From NCBI GenBank assembly GCA_030019075.1, contig JASEHD010000017.1:1-35159 (forward strand): DNA of 35,159 nt, in the 5' to 3' direction. Position 1 is the first letter of the stretch; each line of letters starts with the position of its first letter. Below the pieces are notes generated by a model. It did not search any database. It saw nothing but the letters and a program-made list of their open reading frames with translations, and was not told the DNA's origin. Of this stretch, positions 10,445-18,647 are shown in pieces. This stretch comes from Bacteroidota bacterium (lineage in GTDB: Bacteria; Bacteroidota; Ignavibacteria; UBA10030; SZUA-254). A program made the position numbers and the translations under genes.

Positions 10445-10473
10445 TTGACATTCCGCTTCTAATTCGATATATT
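10445..10473 (+). promoter_or_regulatory. sigma70-like promoter, TTGACA-N17-TATATT
   Basis: Perfect -35 (10445-10450), exact 17-bp spacer, -10 with 5/6 matches (10468-10473), 37 bp before the GTG start of the 819-aa gene. Confidence 0.6.
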
Positions 10474-10510
10474 TTGCCTGTTCAGTAATCAATATGATGA
10501 AAGGACTATA

Positions 10511-12970
10511 GTGGACGAATCTAGCGATCTAAAGCTTACAGAAGAACTGCTTAACCGCGGCTCAGCAGCAAGGCTTAAAGCCTTCGAAGAAGAATCTAAT
10601 CGTTTAGAGAACAAGGCAGTAAAAAACGCTGCTGAATTGTTTCAGGTTTATCAAAGAAAAGAACAGCAGAATTATAAAGAAAAACTGCGTCAAGTACAGG
10701 TTGAACGTGAACAGGAAGAGGCAAAACTTCGTGCACTTGAAAATAAATATTTCAGCAGATTAACTGAAGAGCTAAAAAATAAAATTGAAAAGCGACGACG
10801 CGACGAAGAGGAATTTAAACGCAAAGAAGAAGAAGAGCGGCAGCGACAAGAAAAACTTGCAAGACAGCGAGCCGAAGAAGAAGAACGACAAGCAAGGGAA
10901 GAAAAAGAACGACGACGTGCTGAGGAAGAACGGCGAAAATTAGAAGAAGACATACGACGACAAGAGGAAGAACGGCAAAGACGTGAAGAGGATGAACGTA
11001 GGCGACGGGAAGAAGAGCGAATTCGAATAGAGCGAGAGGAACAAAAACGTGAAGAAGATCGACGACGACAAGAAGAAGATCGTCGTGAACGTATCCTGAA
11101 CTTGTTAGCGAATGCGAATAATTTCTTTAGCAAAGGCGACCATGAACGCGCACTTGTTGAAGTTGCGAAAGCGCTTGTCAATGATCCAACTAATTCTGAA
11201 GCCCTTGAACTCGAAACGAAGATCAAGAGTGAACTTCGTGAGATAACTCCTGATGTACCACCCTCCATACCTGAAGAAAAAGTTAAAACTAAAAAACCCA
11301 GACATGTAGAATCTCACGAACCGATACAACCTGAAAAGAAAAGAAGGACATTCACTCTTATCGTTAGCGGTATTGTTATTATCGTAATCGTTGGCATCAT
11401 AATAATTCTGCAGTTAAAGAAACCCGCTATCGAGCTTCCGCTAACAATTGCTGTAATGCCATTTACAAGCGAAAATAACAATCTTGAAGACAACATACTT
11501 GGTGCATCCATTGCGAAAGAAATATATAATCGATTAGCAACGGTTCCACCAACTGTTGTACTTGGTTATTCATCATCTTATGGTTTAGCGAAGCATACTC
11601 TTGATCCACGAGGCGAACTAGTGAAAATAGGGTATGAATACACACTCAAAGGAACACTTACACGCAGGGCAGAGAATATCGAGTTCAATGTGCAATTAGT
11701 TGATTCTCTCGGAAAAGTAGAATGGAAAAATATTTATACAAAACCGGTCACAGACCTATACAAAACACCGGGAGAGATAGTACAAAACCTGGTAGAAGCG
11801 ATTGGCGTGCCGATCACAACGTTCAAAAATAGTTATGCTGTGAATCGCAACATACGAAATCCGGAAGCATATCTCATCTATTTAAGGGCAATAGAGCTAC
11901 TCAATCGTATGACACCACTGAGTCTTGCAAATGCCTACGAACTTTTAATTCACGCATCCCAGCAAGATCCGAAATTCGTTGAATGTTTGGCTGCGGCGGC
12001 AGACGTTCGCACTACTCAACTTGAAAAAGGATTCATTGTTGGAGATTCAATCGTGATGCAAGCTACACACTTGGCGGAAGCTGCAATTGCTGCTGAACCG
12101 TTATTTGATCGGGGTTATTATGTTCTTGGCAGAATTCTCTCTTACGAAAAAAAATATTACACCGCCCTTTCTATCCTCGATACAGCATTAGTTCGAGCTT
12201 CACACAATAGTAACTGCTATCTTGAAAAAGGAAAGATATACCTAAAAACAGGTAAATACAGTTTAGCATTAGATGAATTCAATCGAGCATTTAAGTTAAA
12301 TCCATGCGATCCTGAAATTTTACAAACCTTAGCTTATACATTTCAACTTACGGGTACACCTCGCCAAAGTCTTCAGTATCATAAGATGGCACTCAGATTT
12401 GTCGATGATTCACTTAAGTATCTCACTGGCCCTGTATCGGATGTGATCATTATCGACCCGGAACTTCGGTTAACTCAACATACGCGGATCGTAAATGCGA
12501 GTGAACGAAGGATATTAATAGACCCTAAGGATTATTTTGCCCACTACCAACTCGGCAGACTGGTTCAGGTTATGGGTTATGCCGATCCTGACAACATTCT
12601 AATGACTGCCGAAAAATTGTTATTAGACGAGCTTCGTCAAAATCCCACAGACACTAAGGCAATGATTTATCTTGCATTGACATTAACTCGCACGGGGAGA
12701 TATAACGAGGCAATCTCGATAGCTGAAAAAGCGGCAGCCATCGATCCTATTAACGCATTATTAAAATATAAGATTGCACAGATGTATACGATACAAATGT
12801 ATTCCCAGAAAGAGAAACAATACGACGAAAAGAAAAGAGACAACGCATTGAAATATCTGAGAGAAGCAGTAGCCCTGAACTATCAGCTTGAGGAAATAGT
12901 GAATGCTGACTTTTATAATTTATTAGGACGTCCCGAATTTTATGCCGCAATTCAAGGACCTTTACGATAA
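10511..12970 (+). CDS. membrane protein with Glu/Arg-rich coiled coil, TPR-like hairpin, single TM helix, TolB/FlgO-like assembly domain and C-terminal TPR array
   Basis: 819 aa, GTG start. Coiled coil 'RRRDEEEFKRKEEEERQRQEKLARQRAEEEERQ...'; TPR-like 'ILNLLANANNFFSKGDHERALVEVAKALVNDPTNSEAL'; TM 'FTLIVSGIVIIVIVGIIIILQL'; 'IAVMPFTSENNNLEDNILGASIAKEIYNRL...YTLKGTLTRRAENIEFNVQLVD' resembles the domain paired with TPRs in adenylate-cyclase-type proteins; then TPRs. Confidence 0.75.
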   Translation: MDESSDLKLTEELLNRGSAARLKAFEEESNRLENKAVKNAAELFQVYQRKEQQNYKEKLRQVQVEREQEEAKLRALENKYFSRLTEELKNKIEKRRRDEEEFKRKEEEERQRQEKLARQRAEEEERQAREEKERRRAEEERRKLEEDIRRQEEERQRREEDERRRREEERIRIEREEQKREEDRRRQEEDRRERILNLLANANNFFSKGDHERALVEVAKALVNDPTNSEALELETKIKSELREITPDVPPSIPEEKVKTKKPRHVESHEPIQPEKKRRTFTLIVSGIVIIVIVGIIIILQLKKPAIELPLTIAVMPFTSENNNLEDNILGASIAKEIYNRLATVPPTVVLGYSSSYGLAKHTLDPRGELVKIGYEYTLKGTLTRRAENIEFNVQLVDSLGKVEWKNIYTKPVTDLYKTPGEIVQNLVEAIGVPITTFKNSYAVNRNIRNPEAYLIYLRAIELLNRMTPLSLANAYELLIHASQQDPKFVECLAAAADVRTTQLEKGFIVGDSIVMQATHLAEAAIAAEPLFDRGYYVLGRILSYEKKYYTALSILDTALVRASHNSNCYLEKGKIYLKTGKYSLALDEFNRAFKLNPCDPEILQTLAYTFQLTGTPRQSLQYHKMALRFVDDSLKYLTGPVSDVIIIDPELRLTQHTRIVNASERRILIDPKDYFAHYQLGRLVQVMGYADPDNILMTAEKLLLDELRQNPTDTKAMIYLALTLTRTGRYNEAISIAEKAAAIDPINALLKYKIAQMYTIQMYSQKEKQYDEKKRDNALKYLREAVALNYQLEEIVNADFYNLLGRPEFYAAIQGPLR

Positions 12971-14114
12971 TAACAATTCTATAAGAACCGTGAAAAAAAA
13001 GAATTCATCAGCCGAAGACGCTGCCCGAAAAAGGCAAGCAAGCGATATGCTAAAAAATGCCGACAAATTATTAAAAGCCGGTGATTTTAAATCTGCACTC
13101 AAAGAAATTGATAATGCGCTGGAGATTGATCCGGGCAATTTTTACGCCCGTGCGTATAAAGATCGTATTCTCTCTGCTAAGCAGCACGGCACGGAAAAAT
13201 CTTCTGAAGTTTCCATATCTCAAGATGAGGAAGAATTCAAGAAAAAACTCCACGCTGAGCAGCAAAGAATTGAAGAAGAGACAAAACGGAATGAAGCTGA
13301 ACGCCAACGAGCTGAAGAAGAGTTGCGGCGGCGAGCTCTCGAAGATGAAACAAAACGTTCTCAAGAAGAGGAAAGCAAAAAGCGCAGAGAAGAAGAAACA
13401 AAAAAGAAACTCGACCAAGAACGGCAGCGGGTAGAAGTTGAAACACGAAAACGTATCGATGAGGAAAAACAACGACTCCAGGAAGAACTTCGGAAACGTG
13501 AAGAATTTGCCCGGCAGCATGCCGAAGAAGAAGCACTGCGAAAAGCAAAACAGGAAGAAGAATTCATCCGAAAAGAACAAGAGAAAGGCAGACAAGAAGC
13601 ATTAAACCAGAAAGTGGAGAGTTATTTAATCCGCTCTAAACAACACTTCGACTCGAAAGCGTATGAGGAATCGTTGACTGAAATATTTAAAATATATTCG
13701 CTTCTTCCAGAACACTTAGAAGCCCGACAGATCGAAACACTTATTAATAAAGAAAAGTTGCCTATTGAAGAAGAAAAACTGAAAGAGTTGAAAATAATTC
13801 CAAGGCAATCATATATAGAAAAATATAAACGCTTCTTAATTTTGGCTTGGAGTGAAGGGTTACCGTCCCAAGAAGAACAATCTTTAATTGTTGAGCTTGG
13901 TGCTGCATTGAATATCTCACCAGACGAACACCAGACAATTGAACCCTCAGTGAAGTCTGAAGCTTACGTCAACGCAGTTCGGAAAGCATGGCAGGATGGG
14001 ACTCTCTCCCCAGAAGAAGTAAAACACCTTGAACGTTTACGAGATGAATTGGACATTACAGCAGAAGAACATCTCTCAATAGAACAACGGATTCGAAAAG
14101 AGTTAGGATACTAA
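12942..14114 (+). CDS. TPR plus Glu/Arg-rich coiled-coil protein with two C-terminal about 45-aa TerB-like/EF-hand-like helical repeats
   Basis: 390-aa ORF overlapping the upstream gene by 29 nt (an alternative in-frame GTG start at 12990 removes the overlap). N-terminal TPR 'MLKNADKLLKAGDFKSALKEIDNALEIDPGNFYA', long E/R/K coiled coil, TPR-like 'LIRSKQHFDSKAYEESLTEIFKIYSLLPEHLEA', then two related helical repeats. Confidence 0.7.
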   Translation: MPQFKDLYDNNNSIRTVKKKNSSAEDAARKRQASDMLKNADKLLKAGDFKSALKEIDNALEIDPGNFYARAYKDRILSAKQHGTEKSSEVSISQDEEEFKKKLHAEQQRIEEETKRNEAERQRAEEELRRRALEDETKRSQEEESKKRREEETKKKLDQERQRVEVETRKRIDEEKQRLQEELRKREEFARQHAEEEALRKAKQEEEFIRKEQEKGRQEALNQKVESYLIRSKQHFDSKAYEESLTEIFKIYSLLPEHLEARQIETLINKEKLPIEEEKLKELKIIPRQSYIEKYKRFLILAWSEGLPSQEEQSLIVELGAALNISPDEHQTIEPSVKSEAYVNAVRKAWQDGTLSPEEVKHLERLRDELDITAEEHLSIEQRIRKELGY

Positions 14115-14115
14115 A

Positions 14116-14958
14116 TTAACTTCTAAATTTTGCATTATAACTAATGCAAGGGGGCTTAGGAAATTTAAATTGCGATTTCCCATTATTTGATACAGCTCTG
14201 AGCTGCACAAGAATAGTATTGGTATCGTCAAGGAATGAACACAGGTTAATATCACAATTTACGCGCTCGAAGCCGCGGAGTTTTTTAATCGATTTCTCGA
14301 AACAATATATTGCAGTGCCGGCTTTGCCTGTTTTTGCAAAATTGTATCCTTCTGCTGCTTGGACAAAAGCTTCGATAAAACACCTCCCATCACCCGTTTG
14401 ATCACGCCAAATCTCTTCCCACGCTTCATGGGCTTCCCAATAATAACCTTTGTTGAACATTTTTACCCCTTCAACAAACTGTTCTGCATGAAGAATGTCA
14501 GACACTTCAACAAGAAGATCCGGATTACAGGGTTTGTGGAAGTGTATTGTTGGGAGTAAATGATGCGATAAATTTCTGGAATCGTAATTATATTTATCAT
14601 CATTCCTGTTCGCGATTTGATCTAAAAAATCAAAGATTGGTTGAAGAGGGACTCCACAAAACTCGGGTTGGAACTGACGTAATTTCTCATTCGCTCGTTT
14701 GAAATCACTTGCCGCCCTATGATATACTTTTGTGTCAACCAACTTTTTACAACCCGATGCAAATTCCAACAAACCTCGTAAGAATCGCCGTTCATTTTTA
14801 TCACATCTCTCCCATAGCAACTCCCATGCTTCCTGCGCATGGTTGATTTGCCCATCGTTGAAATAGTTTACCGCACGCTCAAATTCTTCCCAATCTTCAT
14901 TGGTAAAAGCGACATCAATTGGGGCAGTATTATTATTGTTTTCTATTTTCCGTTTCAT
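14116..14958 (-). CDS. protein with two tandem DUF309-like domains
   Basis: Two internal copies: 'FERAVNYFNDGQINHAQEAWELLWERCDKNERRFLRGLLEFASGC...ANEKLRQF' and 'FVEGVKMFNKGYYWEAHEAWEEIWRDQTGDGRCFIEAFVQAAEGY...SIKKLRGF', matching the helical E-AWE-xW pattern of DUF309. Confidence 0.6.
   Translation of the reverse strand: MKRKIENNNNTAPIDVAFTNEDWEEFERAVNYFNDGQINHAQEAWELLWERCDKNERRFLRGLLEFASGCKKLVDTKVYHRAASDFKRANEKLRQFQPEFCGVPLQPIFDFLDQIANRNDDKYNYDSRNLSHHLLPTIHFHKPCNPDLLVEVSDILHAEQFVEGVKMFNKGYYWEAHEAWEEIWRDQTGDGRCFIEAFVQAAEGYNFAKTGKAGTAIYCFEKSIKKLRGFERVNCDINLCSFLDDTNTILVQLRAVSNNGKSQFKFPKPPCISYNAKFRS
14130..14149. repeat. perfect inverted repeat TTGCATTA-TAAC-TAATGCAA
   Basis: 8-bp stem, 4-nt loop, 16 nt after the stop of the 390-aa plus-strand gene and inside the 3' end of the convergent DUF309-like gene. 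Confidence 0.5.
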
Positions 14959-15124
14959 TTATCTACCATAACAAAAATAAGAAAAAGAATGTCGAGTTGC
15001 AATTCGTCTATTTGCTTTTTAAATATCTTCATATTATATTATTATGGTTCAACCGATCATAGAGAAAAACATAATCTAAATGTATCGAACAAAAAAACAC
15101 TATAATAATGAAAGGGGGATATTT

Positions 15125-16531
15125 ATGCTTTCCTACAAATTGTTCTTTTACACAATAATTTTAATATCTATTTTCTCGCTAACATGTAAAGAAACGGTTA
15201 TCGAATATCGAGACACAGACCAATTTGGCAAACCATTGACAAATGATCAATTCCATGGCGATATTGTTGGCCGAGTTCTACAGAAGCAAAGCGGTGCCGT
15301 TGTTTACTTAAGTCAGGTGAGTATTATAGATTCAGCAGCGATAAATTCAAATGACGGTTCATTCGCCTTCAAGGGTGTTCGGCTTGGAAACTACGATATG
15401 ACCATCCGTGCCGAAAACTACCGAATCTACAAACGATGCAACTTAGTTGTTCCAGGTGGTGGTGTGCTTTATGCAGGAGATATTGACCTTTCAACGGTTC
15501 CTGATCTCATAGCTCAACATTATCCTGCAAGAGACGATGAAATTGTCTATTCAAATAGATTTGCCCGAATTTCAATTTCTTTTCTCTTCACACAACCGAT
15601 GGATCGCTTGAGTATTGAAAAAGCTCTATCAACCAATCCTCCGAGTAAAGGTATATTTCAATGGGGAAGATATATTTATTCACCAACCCATAGATATTAT
15701 GATGGATATGTACAATCATCCCCCATCAACCCTGGGGCAGAAATAACAACCTTTAGCAAGATTACGGCTGTTACATACATATTATCTCCAAAGGATTGTT
15801 ATGTGGATACTACATATACTGTAACACTCTCTACTGAGGCGCACGACACTGCTGGGAATCATTTGCGTTTTCCACTCACATTTAGTTTTAAAACTGTTCA
15901 AGCAGGTTATACAATTTACGGTATTCAAACTGATCCGCTCGATGGTGATATTGATGTCTCTCCTATTTCGTACAGCAGTATTCGTTTAACATTCCCCCGA
16001 AGAATGGATCCCGTCTCAACTGAAGCTGCTCTTACCACCATACCCAATGACGATCGGATTGTGCTATGGCCTTCGGGTAATCAGATGACTATTTACATGG
16101 GCGGAATTTTCAGAACAGATACGTTGTATCAGATAACAATTGATTCGACCGCGAAAGATTTAGATGGTAATAAGTTGGGAGAACAATTTTCGTTCTCCTT
16201 CCGAACAGCACCGCTGAGGATTTCTTATACGAATCCGGGTAATGGACAACTATTCGTCGATAAATCAAAAAATATTTCCATGGGATTCAATACATACGTT
16301 TTAAAATCTTCTGTCGAGAGCGCATTTTCGATTAATCCTCAAGTGAGTGGCATCTTTCAATACGGTGATGGATATTACTATACACCAAAAAACAATGTAA
16401 TATTTGTTCCCTCAACACCTTTGATACCAAATAAGAAATATACGGTTACTTTAATTACCAGTGTAAAAGATATGTTTGGGAGTAATATGAAAACACCTTA
16501 TACATTCTCATTTGTGACGAGTCCTGAATAA
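15125..16531 (+). CDS. putative lipoprotein with carboxypeptidase-regulatory-like domain and repeated bacterial Ig-like (Big_5-type) domains
   Basis: ATG at 15125 preceded by AAAGGGGGA; signal 'MLSYKLFFYTIILISIFSLTCKE'; 'GDIVGRVLQ...NDGSFAFKGVRLGNYDMTIRAENY'; repeated '...YTVTLSTEAHDTAGNHLRFPLTFSFKT', '...YQITIDSTAKDLDGNKLGEQFSFSFRT', '...YTVTLITSVKDMFGSNMKTPYTFSFVT'. Confidence 0.75.
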   Translation: MLSYKLFFYTIILISIFSLTCKETVIEYRDTDQFGKPLTNDQFHGDIVGRVLQKQSGAVVYLSQVSIIDSAAINSNDGSFAFKGVRLGNYDMTIRAENYRIYKRCNLVVPGGGVLYAGDIDLSTVPDLIAQHYPARDDEIVYSNRFARISISFLFTQPMDRLSIEKALSTNPPSKGIFQWGRYIYSPTHRYYDGYVQSSPINPGAEITTFSKITAVTYILSPKDCYVDTTYTVTLSTEAHDTAGNHLRFPLTFSFKTVQAGYTIYGIQTDPLDGDIDVSPISYSSIRLTFPRRMDPVSTEAALTTIPNDDRIVLWPSGNQMTIYMGGIFRTDTLYQITIDSTAKDLDGNKLGEQFSFSFRTAPLRISYTNPGNGQLFVDKSKNISMGFNTYVLKSSVESAFSINPQVSGIFQYGDGYYYTPKNNVIFVPSTPLIPNKKYTVTLITSVKDMFGSNMKTPYTFSFVTSPE

Positions 16532-16551
16532 GTGAGAAAAGATTGGAATTG

Positions 16552-16582
16552 AAAACGGTGGTTTATCCAGCCACCGTTTTTT
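16552..16582 (+). terminator. rho-independent terminator between convergent genes
   Basis: AAAACGGTGG (16552-16561), 9-nt loop TTTATCCAG, CCACCGTTTT (16571-16580), then TT; perfect 10-bp stem, 20 nt after the stop at 16531. Confidence 0.85.
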
Positions 16583-16588
16583 ATTTGA

Positions 16589-17662
16589 TTACTTTTTCGG
16601 AGCTTTCCAAAAACCGGGGATTACCGACTGGCACGTAGGACAATGTCCGTCAATCAAACGATTCTTCAAAACCTTAAAACCCCACCGCTCGATGAGTAAC
16701 TCTTTACAAAAATGGCAGTAGGTATTCTCAAAATTTCGTGTCATACCGGGAAGATTACCAGCATATACATAGTGTAACCCTGAACTATTACCTATCTCCA
16801 CCGCTTTCATAATTGTTTGAATCGGTGTATAATTCACATCGGTCTTCTTATAGTTTGCATGATATGCAGTAACATGCCACGGGATATCTGGTGAAACCGA
16901 TTTAATAAAGTCAGCTACATCTCTCAATTCTTGATCGGAATCGTTAAAACCAGGGACAACAAGAGTTACAACCTCCACCCAAAATTTTTTCTCCCATACT
17001 ATCTTGATTGTATCCAATACATTTTGCAATACACCACCAAGCTCACGATATTTTTTGTCGTTGAATCCTTTAAGATCAATTTTGAAAAGATCGAGCCAAG
17101 GTTTGAGGTATTCAACTACTTCGGGTGTGCCATTTCCATTTGAGACATAAGAAGTAACAAACTTATAACGTTTTGCTAACTTAAAAATATCAACCGCCCA
17201 TTCACTCGTAATCAACGGTTCATTGTACGTGCTGGTAATAACTTGTGTGCGATGCTCTTGAGCAAGCATGATAATATCTTCGGGCGAAATCAATTCGATG
17301 GATGAAACCGCATGTGGATCTCTTAATGCTTGCGATGTGATCCAGTTCTGACAGAACGAGCAGTGATAATCACAGCCAAGCATTCCAAAGCTCATTGCCT
17401 TTGCCCCGGGCAACGCGTGAAAGAATGGTTTCTTCTCGATTGGATCGATCGCTAATCCACTGACATAACCCCATGGTACAAATAATTTCCCACCTTGGTT
17501 ATAACGGATTTTACAAATTCCATCTTTCCCATCTCCGATTTTACAACGATGACCGCAGGCATAACACTCGATTCGATTCTCCCCCGCATCACAGAAAAGC
17601 TGTCCAACTTTGGTATGCTTTTTCAGTAATTCTTTTAAATTAACTTCTTTGGTTTTCGACAT
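16589..17662 (-). CDS. amrS: AmmeMemoRadiSam system radical SAM enzyme
   Basis: Radical SAM 'GCDYHCSFCQNWITSQ' (CxxxCxxC); N-terminal 'CYACGHRCKIGDGKDGICKIRYNQGGKL'; 'STYNEPLITSEWAVDIF'; 'DLFKIDLKGFNDKKYRELGG'; C-terminal CxxC pairs. The MSKTKEV start at 17662 is preferred over 17698. Confidence 0.88.
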   Translation of the reverse strand: MSKTKEVNLKELLKKHTKVGQLFCDAGENRIECYACGHRCKIGDGKDGICKIRYNQGGKLFVPWGYVSGLAIDPIEKKPFFHALPGAKAMSFGMLGCDYHCSFCQNWITSQALRDPHAVSSIELISPEDIIMLAQEHRTQVITSTYNEPLITSEWAVDIFKLAKRYKFVTSYVSNGNGTPEVVEYLKPWLDLFKIDLKGFNDKKYRELGGVLQNVLDTIKIVWEKKFWVEVVTLVVPGFNDSDQELRDVADFIKSVSPDIPWHVTAYHANYKKTDVNYTPIQTIMKAVEIGNSSGLHYVYAGNLPGMTRNFENTYCHFCKELLIERWGFKVLKNRLIDGHCPTCQSVIPGFWKAPKK

Positions 17663-17710
17663 AACAATTCTTTCGATTGTTACATAAATATAAAACAAAT
17701 ATCGGAGATT

Positions 17711-18607
17711 TCATTTTTTAATGGCTAATTTCCTCAAGACGCATAAATTTACTTTATCCTCTTTCAAATCCTTACCCTTTGGTGTTTCAAGAATTTTGGG
17801 AATATGGATGAGTCGGGCATCTTGCACTAAGAGTCGAAAACCGTTTTTACCAATCATCCCTTTTCCAATATGCTCGTGCCGGTCAACCCTGGAACCTAAT
17901 CCTTTTTTCGAGTCGTTTACATGAATTGCCACTAATTTATTCAGCCCGATTATCCTATCAAATTCTTTTATTGTTTGTTCGTATCCTTCCTTTGTACTTA
18001 TCTCGTAACCTGCTGCAAAGATATGACAGGTATCAATACAGACAGCCATTCTTTCTGGTTCAGCAACTCCGTTGATAATTTCACTAAGCTGTTCAAATCT
18101 CCATCCAATTGAAGTCCCCTGCCCTGCTGTCGTCTCTAAAACACTAAGAACATTAAAACCGTTTGTTTGTTGATGAACCAAGTTGAGGGATTCGATGATT
18201 TTCTTAATTCCATCCTCCTCACCAACTCCCATGTGCGAACCGGGATGGAAATTAAGATATCTTATTCCTAACTTTTCACAACGCTTAAGCTCATCTTGAA
18301 AAGCGTCACGTGATTTCTTGAGGATCGTTATATCCTTGGCGCAGAGATTGATAAGATATGAATCGTGAGCGATAACATGTCTTATGCTTGATTTCGATGC
18401 TGCCGTTTTGTAGTTTGTAATGTCTTCATCGCTGAGTGGTTTTGCGTACCATTGATTACTGCTTTTTGTAAAGACTTGAAGTACGCTGCAGCCGATACTT
18501 TCAGCACGCTCAAACGCTTTATGGATGCCACCAGCGATTGATTGATGAGCACCAATTAACAGATTTGGTATAAGAGATTTGCGATATGAGTCTTTTCGCT
18601 TTTTCAT
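17711..18607 (-). CDS. nfo: deoxyribonuclease IV / endonuclease IV (AP endonuclease)
   Basis: 'LIGAHQSIAGGIHKAFERAESIGCSVLQVFTKSSNQW', 'YLNFHPGSHMG', 'LETTAGQGTSIGWRFEQL', 'VCIDTCHIFAAGYE', 'VHVNDSKKGLGSRVDRHEHIGKG'-type motifs. ATG at 18607 (MKKRKDSY) rather than the upstream ORF extension that overlaps anmK. Confidence 0.95.
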   Translation of the reverse strand: MKKRKDSYRKSLIPNLLIGAHQSIAGGIHKAFERAESIGCSVLQVFTKSSNQWYAKPLSDEDITNYKTAASKSSIRHVIAHDSYLINLCAKDITILKKSRDAFQDELKRCEKLGIRYLNFHPGSHMGVGEEDGIKKIIESLNLVHQQTNGFNVLSVLETTAGQGTSIGWRFEQLSEIINGVAEPERMAVCIDTCHIFAAGYEISTKEGYEQTIKEFDRIIGLNKLVAIHVNDSKKGLGSRVDRHEHIGKGMIGKNGFRLLVQDARLIHIPKILETPKGKDLKEDKVNLCVLRKLAIKK

Positions 18608-18647
18608 TTGTTGGATAATATTAAAAACTTTTAAATGAAGTGCAAAA

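Noticed and set aside
10690-11268. 192-aa antisense ORF, Ser/Arg-rich
   Set aside because: Mirror image of the GAA/CGA-rich coiled-coil codons of the 819-aa gene; low-complexity antisense artefact.
13071-13595. 174-aa antisense ORF rich in Phe/Leu (plus 13237..13548 and 13361..13567)
   Set aside because: Reverse complement of GAA/AAA-rich coiled-coil codons (TTC/TTT); not a plausible membrane protein.
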